Assembly (NCBI GenBank): GCA_913057785.1
Contig: CAJXPD010000073.1
Span: forward strand, 1 to 39,385
Source: an uncultured Lewinella sp.
GTDB taxonomy: Bacteria; Bacteroidota; Bacteroidia; Chitinophagales; Saprospiraceae
DNA length: 39,385 nt
Direction: 5' to 3'
Under the pieces are notes generated by a model. The model made no database searches and was not told the origin of the DNA. It was given only the letters and a program-made list of their open reading frames with translations. Position 1 is the stretch's first letter. The number at the start of each line of letters is the position of its first letter. The position numbers and the translations under genes were made by a program. Positions 7,701-16,281 of this stretch are shown piece by piece.

Positions 7701-10700
7701 TTAGCGAATAAGGTGGATATCTCCTTCGTAAACTAGTTTTTCACCATCCTTGAACCTAACTTTAATCATGTAGACAAATACGTTGGCATTATGTCCGGCT
7801 TTCATTCCGTTGATGATGGGACGACCATTCAACAATCCATCCCAGCCTTCACCAGCTACGTTTGGCGGAAAATTCTTATTGACGAAAACTTGATCTCCCC
7901 AGCGGTCAAAAATACGCATGACTTCGATCTCCTCCACGTCCCCTTGCGAGAATACCATAAAACGATCGTTATTTCCATCGCCATTTGGTGAAAAAGCATT
8001 AGGGATATAAATATTTCTAGGCTCCCGTACGATCACTCTCACCTTGTCCTCAGCCAAACAACCATTCTCATCAATTAACGTACCTACAAATACCGAAGAG
8101 AAGTCAGGTTGTACTAACCAATCGGTCCAGCAAGTGTCACACCGTAGACCTTCATTGTTGGTGAGTCGAAGGCTTTTAATTTCGTCCTGTAAGATGTTGA
8201 ATTCAGGCTTAAGGGTAATACTTTCGCCTTTCTCGATCTCCTGGTCTGGCCCCAAGTCGATTTCTAATTTTCTACCGGGATTGACTTTAATCTCTGTAAC
8301 CACTGTACAGCCTTCGGCATCTTGTGCGGTAATGATATAGCTACCAGGAGCTAAGTCTTCAAATGTATCTTCTGCGGTAAATCCTGATCCGTTAAAATCA
8401 AACAGATAAGGGCCTTGACCACCCTCAACCTTATTAATTTGAATTTCACCATCACTATCTCCAAAGCACTTTGGATGGTCCACCTCGACTTCCAAGCCAA
8501 CCGGTTGGTTCTCATCCGGGAATACCTCCACAATATCGGTAGCCGTACAACCATTTGCTCGATCTGTAACCAGCAACGTGTAAACTCCAACCGTGGTAGC
8601 ATTTAAGATTTCCCCGGCCTGGGTGGAACCGTCTGGCCTAGTCCACATAAAGTCGAGTTGTCGGGATTCTGAAGGTTGAGCAGTAAGTGAAGCTTCACCT
8701 TCGAAACAGTCTAAGGTCTGATCTGCTCCAGCGATAGCTGAAGGCGGTGAAGTATTCTGCCCCACGATCACTGTATCAGTGGCCGTACAACCATTATTGA
8801 TATCTTCAACGATCAAAACGAAAGTTCCGGCTGCACTGGCGGTGGCTGAAAGGGCGGTAGGTGTTGTTCCCAAATTCCCCTGTATGATCTGCCATGCCAC
8901 GTCAAATCTCGCTGGGTCCCAATCCTCAACCGTAGCTGTGATGCTTACTTCCGGAGTGTCGCAGGTAATCGTACCACTTGCTGCAGCGCTAATCTCAGGA
9001 ACATCACCATCACGAGTAACGGTGACACTATCCATAGCATTACAACCCGTGCCGGAATCTAGTACCTGGAGAAAATAATCCCCGGGGCTATCCACAACGA
9101 GTTCAGGGCGGTTACTATTACCTATGGGTTCCCGTGCCGTATTGTACCATTGATAGGTAAAGCTGGCATTGAAAGAATTTGTATCTCTTACCGTTATTGT
9201 AGGTGTATCACAATCTAATTCTCCTGCACTGGACAATCCGATTCTGGGTGTAAACGACAAATCCTGCACCTGCACAGAATCAGCCAAGGAGATACAACCG
9301 GTATTTCTGTCCTCAATCACAAGGCTATACCAGCCAGCCTCCGTTACCACAATTTGTGCATTATTGCTAGTGCCAACAGGAATATCTGTACCTGTCCATT
9401 GGAACAAGTAATCAGCGTCGTTTAGGTTTTCATTGCCAAGCGTAATAGACGAGACATTGCAATCTAGCGTTGCTTCCTCCAGTATTAAGGCGTCCGGTAG
9501 CGTCAGCTCTTCTACTAAAATCGTATCATTTGCTTGGCAACCTGCGCTGTTGGTAGCAGTGGCGAAAAAGACTCCTCCGCCTTGCACTAGAATAGAAGAT
9601 TCGTTTTGATCCGTAGACCACTCGATCGTTTCAAATAGGCCAGTTGCTGTCAAGCTAATCTCTTCATTCGGACAAATGGAAGCCGGACCTGATAGGCTTA
9701 AAGAGGCCTCAGGAAGTAGTGTCACATCCTTGACGGCTGTCAGCCTACAGCCATTAAAATCCGTGACCGTTAAAGCGTAGTTACCCGCGCTAGTTGGTTC
9801 CACCGAGGCACCCGATAAACTGGGATCATTCCACTGATACTCACGGTATATCTCTTGCACATTTAGGTTGAAGCTCGTATTTGGACAGATGCCATCAGGG
9901 CCTTGAATCTCCGGTTCCACGACCTCCATCGCCGCAATATTAACCATTCCTGTACCCGTACAACCTGCTGCATCCATTACGGTAACACTGTAGAAGCCTG
10001 GGGCATCAATATCAATAGTTGGGGTTGTTGCTCCTGTAGACCAGCCAATCGAATCCCATGCACCGAGCACTCCAATCGTCGTACTACCTTCCGGACACAA
10101 AGCGGTCACACCACTAAAATCAGGAACTGGTGAATCATATTCTCCAACCTCAAAATCTATACTTGCTTCACAGCCATTCTGACCTACTACGCTTACTCCG
10201 TATGGGCCTGTTTGATCAATGACAATGGAGGGATCAGTTTGCCCTGTGCTCCAAAGTACACTAGCAAAATCATCTCCCAGGTCAATATTTAGACTAGAAC
10301 CAATACAGAACTGGAGCGGAGTAGGTAAGTCAATTGTCGGATTTTCTAACCCTTCAACGGAAAAATCAAAGCTATTTTGGCAACCGTTCAGATCTGTAAT
10401 GGTCACACTGTAATCCACGTTAGAATTGGATATTTTGATGGAATCTTCAGTGGAACCGGTGGACCATAAATAGGCCTGCATATTAGGATTGGCCTTTAGC
10501 ACGGTTTCCTCACCAGGGCAAATAGCTGGGTCCCCAGATAGCTGTACTTCTGTTGTTGGGAAAGCTGCAAGGTCATAGGTAGCCGTATCTCGGCATCCGT
10601 TTACATCTTGAACGAATACAGTATAAGCTAGCACATCTGTGGTAATCTCAAGGGTCTGACTGGTATCTGCGATTCCGGTAGACCATTGATAGCTTGCATA

Positions 10701-12737
10701 TTCATGGGTCAGGCTCAAACTCGCCGTTTGATCAGGACATAAGCCCGTTGGTCCCTGGATGACAGCAGGGGTCGTAGGTAATTCCTCTACTAGGAAAGAA
10801 GCTTCATCTGTACAACCAAATTCATTAGTGACGGTCAAGTTATAGGTCCCCCCTCGACTTACTTCAAGAGAAGAAGCATCACTGCCGTCAGGCCAGATGT
10901 ACGAAGCATGTGTACTTGTAGGACTTAGCGTCACCGAAGAACCAGGGCACAGCACCGCTTCTTGAACCAATTCCAGGGAAGGAGAAGGGCGATTACTCAA
11001 AGTCACCGCGTTCACTCCACGACACCCAAATTGATCTACTACTAGCACTTCATAAGTAGCTGCTGCGTTAACGGTAATGCTTGGTCCCTCAGTTAAGTTG
11101 GACCAGACTATGGAAGAATATAGGTTTTCGTCTACTACGGTTAAGGTATTGGGTAGTCCGTCACACAGGGTTGTATCACCCTGTATATCTGGAACCGGAA
11201 TCTCATGGAAAGTGACCGGGAACTCAAAATCGCTAGAGCACCCATTGTTATCAGTGACGGTCAAAGTGTAATTTCCAGAATTGGCCACTTGATTCAACGC
11301 TTCTGAAACGCCATTGGACCACTGATAAGTAGAAAAGGATTCGTTCGGGATTAACGAAACAGTATCTCCGACACAGGCGTCTTCGGGGTAAGTAATAGTC
11401 ACGCTTGGATTATCAAATGCCTCCACTTCAATCGAATCCACTCCTGTACAGCCATTGATATCCGTCACCGTGACATAATAAGTATCTGCCACTGCTACGG
11501 ACAAGGTGCTGTTTGTTGTGCCATCAGACCATTCGAAGGCATTGAAAGACTGATTTACTCCAATGATAGCCGCTTCACCGCCACAGATTGGAGCCCCCTG
11601 TAGGGCCAATTCAGGTGCAGGAGCAGAAAGCGCCTGGGGTGTATAAGACACGGTGGTTTGGCATCCAGTTGGGTGTGTAACCGTTAATTGTACGGTTTCA
11701 CCTGTAGGTACTTGCACGATTGTATCTGTACTCCCATTGGACCATTGATAATCGGTGAAATCGTTTTGGACATTAACTGTGGCTAATTCTCCTGGGCATA
11801 AGAGCGTTTCTTGGGTCAATACCGGCTCGCTACCACCTTGTACGGTAATGATGACTCTATCTGATCGGTTACAAACACCCTGTTCAACTGTAATTTCGTA
11901 TTCCAGTGTGCCTTCAAAACCAGCAGGAATGGAAACCAAGGGTTGAAGAATATCTGCACTATCCAACATAGCCATTGCTTCTGAAGATCCTGACCATTGA
12001 ATAGTAATCGCATCGTCGCTGTTGGTGCTTAAAGAAGCATCCAAACGTACCTCAAAATCATCCGATTTACAGTAGGTGAGATCTGAACCTGCATTCACTA
12101 GATTGATACAGGAGGGATCAGCCACACAGTTGAACCAATTTGAAGCTTCACCACCCCATTCAATGGCAAAAGATTCTGAAAATCCGGTAAACTTAGTAAC
12201 CAACATATAGAAACGATCGCCGGGTTGGGCGACCAACGGTAAGACAAAACCATCCACTTCGATACCAGTAATTGGATGTACGAAAGCTTCCTCTTGAGTT
12301 TCCTGTGCTCCACGTCCCATACCAGTATATGGACAATAAAAACAGAGACTCCTAGCAAAGGAGCAACGTCTTGGGGAACCCAAACTATCACAATTTAAGT
12401 TTGGGCCGTATATAGCGAAGTCAAAGTCCTCTTGTTGCCAGGTATCCGTAGAATCTGGCGGAAAGATGACCATTTCCAACTGGCTATTCGGGGGCATATC
12501 ATCCCGAAATTCAAAGTACAACCAGGTACTATGAAGACCCTCACCGGTCTCTAAACATCCACGGTCGTTGTTTGGGTTATTAAAATCATTGAGCTCCATG
12601 GCACCGGAAATAATATCTATAGTATCATTTCCACAAATAGGAATGGCTCCTAGACAGTCCCATCTGGATTGAGCGATTAAGTTTTCCCCTACAAGACTCG
12701 CCATGACAAATAACAGAATTACTCTCAATGGCAGCAT
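7701..12737 (-). CDS. Giant secreted Ig/PKD-like repeat protein with type IX type B sorting domain
   Basis: A 1678-residue exported protein. Its parts in order are a signal peptide (MLPLRVILLFVMASLVGENL), a Cys-rich N-terminal beta domain of about 180 residues (GNDTIDIISGAMELND, HSTWLYFEF, QPGDRFYMLVTKFTGFS), and a first Ig-like domain. Next come eleven Ig-like repeats of about 70 residues with the pattern CPG...YQWSNG...YTLTVTDxNGC, four longer repeats of about 82 residues, and a SprB-type repeat (HPKCFGDSDGEIQINKVEGG). The C-terminal domain of about 100 residues begins IYIPNAFSPNGDGNNDRF and is the gliding-motility-associated, type B signal for type IX secretion. A surface adhesin or matrix role is inferred. 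The frame is open from a TTG at 12761, but the ATG at 12737 starts the signal peptide. Confidence 0.92.
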   Translation of the reverse strand: MLPLRVILLFVMASLVGENLIAQSRWDCLGAIPICGNDTIDIISGAMELNDFNNPNNDRGCLETGEGLHSTWLYFEFRDDMPPNSQLEMVIFPPDSTDTWQQEDFDFAIYGPNLNCDSLGSPRRCSFARSLCFYCPYTGMGRGAQETQEEAFVHPITGIEVDGFVLPLVAQPGDRFYMLVTKFTGFSESFAIEWGGEASNWFNCVADPSCINLVNAGSDLTYCKSDDFEVRLDASLSTNSDDAITIQWSGSSEAMAMLDSADILQPLVSIPAGFEGTLEYEITVEQGVCNRSDRVIITVQGGSEPVLTQETLLCPGELATVNVQNDFTDYQWSNGSTDTIVQVPTGETVQLTVTHPTGCQTTVSYTPQALSAPAPELALQGAPICGGEAAIIGVNQSFNAFEWSDGTTNSTLSVAVADTYYVTVTDINGCTGVDSIEVEAFDNPSVTITYPEDACVGDTVSLIPNESFSTYQWSNGVSEALNQVANSGNYTLTVTDNNGCSSDFEFPVTFHEIPVPDIQGDTTLCDGLPNTLTVVDENLYSSIVWSNLTEGPSITVNAAATYEVLVVDQFGCRGVNAVTLSNRPSPSLELVQEAVLCPGSSVTLSPTSTHASYIWPDGSDASSLEVSRGGTYNLTVTNEFGCTDEASFLVEELPTTPAVIQGPTGLCPDQTASLSLTHEYASYQWSTGIADTSQTLEITTDVLAYTVFVQDVNGCRDTATYDLAAFPTTEVQLSGDPAICPGEETVLKANPNMQAYLWSTGSTEDSIKISNSNVDYSVTITDLNGCQNSFDFSVEGLENPTIDLPTPLQFCIGSSLNIDLGDDFASVLWSTGQTDPSIVIDQTGPYGVSVVGQNGCEASIDFEVGEYDSPVPDFSGVTALCPEGSTTIGVLGAWDSIGWSTGATTPTIDIDAPGFYSVTVMDAAGCTGTGMVNIAAMEVVEPEIQGPDGICPNTSFNLNVQEIYREYQWNDPSLSGASVEPTSAGNYALTVTDFNGCRLTAVKDVTLLPEASLSLSGPASICPNEEISLTATGLFETIEWSTDQNESSILVQGGGVFFATATNSAGCQANDTILVEELTLPDALILEEATLDCNVSSITLGNENLNDADYLFQWTGTDIPVGTSNNAQIVVTEAGWYSLVIEDRNTGCISLADSVQVQDLSFTPRIGLSSAGELDCDTPTITVRDTNSFNASFTYQWYNTAREPIGNSNRPELVVDSPGDYFLQVLDSGTGCNAMDSVTVTRDGDVPEISAAASGTITCDTPEVSITATVEDWDPARFDVAWQIIQGNLGTTPTALSATASAAGTFVLIVEDINNGCTATDTVIVGQNTSPPSAIAGADQTLDCFEGEASLTAQPSESRQLDFMWTRPDGSTQAGEILNATTVGVYTLLVTDRANGCTATDIVEVFPDENQPVGLEVEVDHPKCFGDSDGEIQINKVEGGQGPYLFDFNGSGFTAEDTFEDLAPGSYIITAQDAEGCTVVTEIKVNPGRKLEIDLGPDQEIEKGESITLKPEFNILQDEIKSLRLTNNEGLRCDTCWTDWLVQPDFSSVFVGTLIDENGCLAEDKVRVIVREPRNIYIPNAFSPNGDGNNDRFMVFSQGDVEEIEVMRIFDRWGDQVFVNKNFPPNVAGEGWDGLLNGRPIINGMKAGHNANVFVYMIKVRFKDGEKLVYEGDIHLIR
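8522..11831 (-). repeat. Tandem Ig-like repeat region inside the giant secreted protein
   Basis: Eleven repeats of about 210 bases (roughly 9506-11831) encode about 70 residues each, and four repeats of about 245 bases follow (roughly 8522-9505). Most of the short repeats carry one Cys near the start (CPG, CGG, CPN) and one in the closing NGC/FGC/AGC motif, about 45 residues apart, which suggests one disulfide per domain. The DNA copies are well diverged, so this is an old protein-level repeat and not a recent duplication. Boundaries are approximate. Confidence 0.8.
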
Positions 12738-13157
12738 TTTAATCGGTTTTATACTGTTCAATAGGGTAGCCGCAATTGGCCTTAGATAATGTCCTAAGGG
12801 ATTACATTTCTGGCTTGTTCATGGGAGAAAGCTGGGGTAAACATTGAACATGGCAGGATCTTAATGGCTTGCATAGGGCAGCAAGCTCACACTAAGACAA
12901 TAGTCCATAGTGGGGGGAGGTGTTTGGTAAATTGTGGATTTACCTAGTTTCGCTCATAGTATAAATAGAAAGAATAATAGAAATGACTAGAACGTATCAA
13001 CAAGAATGTTTACGATTTATTTTGGATACGGAACATAAAGACTTGCGCCTTTTGTTCAAAGCAAATATAACAGTTATTTTTAATTTAGTGGGCCTTATAT
13101 TTACAAAATAATAAAATTATCTTTTTTTTGTTTCTTAGTCAATTGATAATCAGAAAA
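12738..13157. other. 420-base gap upstream of the giant secreted protein gene
   Basis: No convincing gene is present. A perfect 6-bp inverted repeat CCTTAG/CTAAGG lies at 12780-12799. TGTTCA/TGAACA arms occur at 12816-12821/12845-12850. A TATATTTG box on the minus strand at 13062-13069 could be a distant promoter for the adhesin gene, giving a leader of about 320 bases. The stretch 13087-13135 is AT-rich with a run of eight T (13122-13129) just downstream of the putA stop. Confidence 0.45.
12780..12799. promoter_or_regulatory. Inverted repeat in the leader of the giant adhesin gene
   Basis: CCTTAG (12780-12785) and CTAAGG (12794-12799) are perfect complements around an 8-base centre, 43 bases upstream of the ATG. 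It could be an operator or a small leader hairpin. The sequence cannot separate the two. Confidence 0.35.
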
Positions 13158-14417
13158 CTACATAACATTCCTTCTTTTCAACTCTTGATTCACCAATTGA
13201 TACTCTCGACTCATGTCGCCCGTCACAGAAGAGTTTTCCTGGGCACGTCTGATCAAATAGGGTACAACATCTCTGACTTGGCCATAGGGCACGTATTTGG
13301 CCACATTGTAACCAGCCTGAGCAAGGTTAAACGTTAGGTTGTCGCTCATTCCGTACAATTGACAGAAATTGAGATGTGGATGGTCCAAAGGCAATTGCTT
13401 GTGCGCAAGAAGTTCTGCCTGCAAGAGTGCACTTTCTCGATTATGAGAAGCATTGCAAGAAGCAATATCCTTGTAATTGTCCACACAAAACCTTACCGCA
13501 GCATTAAAAGCGTCGTCCGTAGCTGCTTTGTTTAAATGAATGGGAGAAGTGTAACCTAGGTTACTCGCCCGATCACGTTCTTTTTCCATGTACGCTCCCC
13601 GCACCAACTTGGCACCAAGCATATAGCCTCCCTTCTTGGCCAAGTTGTAGGAATGAACTAAAAACTGCAGTCGATCAGCGCGATACATCTGAAAAGTGTT
13701 ATAAACTACCACTTTCCCTCTGTTATATCGGCGCATCATGACCGTCACCAAGTGATCAATGGTATCCTGTATCCAGCTTTCTTCAGCATCGAAGAATACC
13801 TTGACACCATTTGCACTAGCTACATGACAAATGGCATCCATTCTTTTTAGTATGTTGCGATATTCCGGTCTCGTTTTCGAGTTAAATGGGACCTGTTTTT
13901 GGACAGCAGCCAAGAGATCAAACCTGGCCATCCCGGTAATTTTAGTACTTACGACTGGGATCCCCGAAGTTTTCGAGGCAAATTCTATAGCGCGTATCGT
14001 TTCGTTCATCGTAATGTTGAAATCCTCTTCTCTCTCCTTGCCCTCTGCGCCGTAATCTAGGATCGTCAACACTTTGTGTTTGGCTAGATGATCTACAGTT
14101 TTCTGCGTTTCCAGAAGTGTAGTACCACCACAGAATTGATCAAAGATCGTTCTTTTCACCAATACTTCAACAAATGGTAAGTGCAATTTGATCGCTGCAA
14201 TCCCCAATTTTGATCCTAAGCCGACCAACCAATGCTTATTCATCAATCCAAACAGCCAAGCTGACTTTTTCAGCTCTTTATCTGTCTTATGCGCAAAAGC
14301 TATTTCGGTGTTGTCAAAATCAATGTTAACCATAGGCATTTGATCGCCAGCAATGTATTTAGCCATCTTTTCCAGCTCTTTCGAAGTTTTCGGCACAGGT
14401 TTGCCCAATTCTTTCAT
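13158..14417 (-). CDS. Proline dehydrogenase (monofunctional)
   Basis: A 419-residue FAD-dependent proline dehydrogenase that oxidises proline to pyrroline-5-carboxylate and passes electrons to the respiratory chain. The TIM-barrel signatures are visible: VKVFFDAEESWIQDTID, GYMLGAKLVRGAYMEKERDR (the KLVRGAY strand that contacts FAD), SHNRES, and the C-terminal YGQVRDVVPYLIRRAQENSS whose paired Arg residues bind proline carboxylate. There is no P5C dehydrogenase domain and none is encoded nearby, so this is the single-function form. The ATG at 14417 lies 9 bases after the aroE stop, and aroE in turn follows popT by 14 bases, so the three are almost certainly one transcript. The pairing of proline catabolism with aromatic synthesis has no obvious logic. 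Confidence 0.92.
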   Translation of the reverse strand: MKELGKPVPKTSKELEKMAKYIAGDQMPMVNIDFDNTEIAFAHKTDKELKKSAWLFGLMNKHWLVGLGSKLGIAAIKLHLPFVEVLVKRTIFDQFCGGTTLLETQKTVDHLAKHKVLTILDYGAEGKEREEDFNITMNETIRAIEFASKTSGIPVVSTKITGMARFDLLAAVQKQVPFNSKTRPEYRNILKRMDAICHVASANGVKVFFDAEESWIQDTIDHLVTVMMRRYNRGKVVVYNTFQMYRADRLQFLVHSYNLAKKGGYMLGAKLVRGAYMEKERDRASNLGYTSPIHLNKAATDDAFNAAVRFCVDNYKDIASCNASHNRESALLQAELLAHKQLPLDHPHLNFCQLYGMSDNLTFNLAQAGYNVAKYVPYGQVRDVVPYLIRRAQENSSVTGDMSREYQLVNQELKRRNVM

Positions 14418-14426
14418 ACAGCAGGT

Positions 14427-15188
14427 TTAGTTTGTCGTCCAAATTTCCCAGGACTTTTCAGCTTGCAAATGCAACATTTCTAAGCCATTCAAAATGTAGG
14501 CACCTTGCTGTTGAGCTTTCTGCAAAAAAAGAGTAGCCTCGGGATTATAAACTAGATCAAAACATAGATGGTTTTCACCAATGTAATGATACGGAATATT
14601 GGGGAAAGAATCAATATTAGGAGACATCCCCAAAGGTGTCGTATTTACAATTAATTTATATTTCTCAAGGGTGTTTTGGTTCAACTCCCCGTACGTTAAG
14701 ATTCCTGCGCTTGATCTTCGGGATACGTAGGCAGTCTCAATTCCGTCTTGTTCTAGAGCGTATTTGACAGCCTTTGCAGCACCACCAGTTCCTAGAATCA
14801 AGGCGTGATTGATGTTCAAGCTATGCTTTTCGATAGCTCTTGAAAGTGAAGTGCTAAATCCATATATATCTGAATTGTAGCCGTACCATCCGTCCTCCTT
14901 AATTAACACGGTATTGACTGCTCCAACTGCCTGTGCTCCATCCCCTAATCCTTTCATAAAAGGAAGAATTTGTTCTTTGTAGGGAATGGTAACATTCAGA
15001 CCTCTGAGATTGGGATACTGTTCAATTAGCGCCGGCAATTTGTCTATTGAAGCAATCGGAAAGGCCTCATAATAGCTTTCCTTGATGCTCTCTTTCTCAA
15101 ACTTTTGAGCGAAGTATCCTTTCGAAAAAGAGTGAGACAGTGGATAGCCAATCAAACCATATAAGTATTTTACCTCCTCTACTTTCAT
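14427..15188 (-). CDS. aroE: Shikimate dehydrogenase
   Basis: A 253-residue enzyme that reduces 3-dehydroshikimate to shikimate in aromatic amino-acid synthesis. It has YGLIGYPLSHSFSKGYF at the N-terminus (shikimate-binding SxS), GLNVTIPYKEQI with the catalytic lysine, AVGAVNTVL, NSDIYGF with the catalytic aspartate, the nucleotide-binding loop ILGTGGAAKAV, and NTTPLGM. The usual NRT motif that binds the NADP 2'-phosphate is here YVSRRSS, so cofactor preference is less certain. Length and domain order are normal. It sits in the middle of the popT-aroE-putA transcript with 14-base and 9-base gaps. Confidence 0.93.
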   Translation of the reverse strand: MKVEEVKYLYGLIGYPLSHSFSKGYFAQKFEKESIKESYYEAFPIASIDKLPALIEQYPNLRGLNVTIPYKEQILPFMKGLGDGAQAVGAVNTVLIKEDGWYGYNSDIYGFSTSLSRAIEKHSLNINHALILGTGGAAKAVKYALEQDGIETAYVSRRSSAGILTYGELNQNTLEKYKLIVNTTPLGMSPNIDSFPNIPYHYIGENHLCFDLVYNPEATLFLQKAQQQGAYILNGLEMLHLQAEKSWEIWTTN

Positions 15189-15202
15189 ACCTAAACGCTC
15201 CT

Positions 15203-16147
15203 TTATGATTTATCGGCATTAGATTGAGCACCTAGTCTTTCCAGACCTAAGATCATCACGAAACCAATTGCCATTAGAACCAAGACCAAAACAATCTGCG
15301 GATCTCCCTCAAACTGTCCAGGCATAACACTTTTTTCTAAAAATGGCACCGTTTCTCCTTTGCTATCTGTGCGATATTCCAAAACATTCCTCCACGGCCA
15401 CAACTTATTCAATGAACCGATTAGAAAGCCGGTTAAAAGTGCGATCGTGATATTTCTATAGTGCTTAAAGGTCCAGGACAGTACCCGAGAAAAGGTCGCT
15501 AAACCGAACAGGCAACCCAGTGCAAAAGTCCCCACTATAATTAGCGAAGAAATCTCAAAAGTCTTCAGGGCCTGGCGAACGGTAGGCAAGATGAAGGTAT
15601 ACATCCCCATTAGCAAGAGAATGAAGCTTCCTGAGATGCCAGGTAGGATTAAAGCTGAAATCGCAATTGCTCCAGCCAAGAAAACCATTACAAGAGATTC
15701 TGAGCCTTGGCTAGGACTGGCCACTGTGATATAATAGGCTAAAGCTGTACCCGCAATCAATGCCAGTATCTCCCCTACTTTCCATCCTTGTACTTGTCGA
15801 GCCATGTAGATGGCCGAAGCAAGTATCAGACCAAAAAAGAAAGCCCACAATAATTGCGGATGTGTTTCTAAAAGGTGCACGACAGTGAAAACGCCACCAA
15901 TCACGCCAATCGCCATCCCGGCCAACAAAGTGACCACAAATTCACCGTTCGCCGCCTTCCAGGCTCCGCCAATCCCACCATCCTTAAAACCTTTGAAAAG
16001 ATCAGGTCCAAGAACTGACTTGATCGTATCGATGAGTTCTTCGTATATCCCGGTGATGAAAGCAATGGTTCCACCAGACACCCCTGGTATCACTTCAGCG
16101 ATGCCCATCGCCATCCCTTTTAACAATAGAGTAATCCGATTCATCAT
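15203..16147 (-). CDS. popT: DUF368 membrane protein, PopT-type undecaprenyl-phosphate translocase
   Basis: A multi-pass inner-membrane protein of 314 residues starting MMNRITLLLKGMAMG. The segment GIAEVIPGVSGGTIAFITGIYEELI near the N-terminus is the DUF368 signature, and a related motif returns as ILPGISGSFILLLMGMY in the second half, showing the internal repeat of this family. About eight to nine hydrophobic segments are visible. DUF368 proteins (PopT) have been shown in other bacteria to help return undecaprenyl phosphate across the membrane for reuse in wall synthesis. The frame is open to 16261, but an excellent -7 box ends only 5 bases before the double ATG at 16147/16144, so translation cannot begin upstream of it on that transcript. 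The namZ gene lies upstream on the same strand. Confidence 0.85.
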   Translation of the reverse strand: MMNRITLLLKGMAMGIAEVIPGVSGGTIAFITGIYEELIDTIKSVLGPDLFKGFKDGGIGGAWKAANGEFVVTLLAGMAIGVIGGVFTVVHLLETHPQLLWAFFFGLILASAIYMARQVQGWKVGEILALIAGTALAYYITVASPSQGSESLVMVFLAGAIAISALILPGISGSFILLLMGMYTFILPTVRQALKTFEISSLIIVGTFALGCLFGLATFSRVLSWTFKHYRNITIALLTGFLIGSLNKLWPWRNVLEYRTDSKGETVPFLEKSVMPGQFEGDPQIVLVLVLMAIGFVMILGLERLGAQSNADKS

Positions 16148-16152
16148 GTGGG

Positions 16153-16160
16153 CAAAGGTA
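16153..16160 (-). promoter_or_regulatory. Putative -7 element immediately before popT
   Basis: The minus strand reads TACCTTTG and its last base is 5 bases before the ATG at 16147. The transcript would have almost no leader. The box also rules out the longer 352-residue reading from 16261 for this transcript. Confidence 0.5.
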
Positions 16161-16281
16161 GTTTTCTGGTAGAATAAATTATTGATTTTTATCATAAATT
16201 TTCTACCCATACGGCGAATCCACATGCTGTAGGATGGTTCCCTTGTTCTCGCCGACAACAACGGTCCGTTGCGCAGTACAA

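Noticed and set aside
13087..13135. The T8 run and AT-rich stretch as a Rho-independent terminator for proline dehydrogenase
   Set aside because: The run is on the plus strand while the gene is on the minus strand, and no GC-rich stem precedes it in the right orientation.
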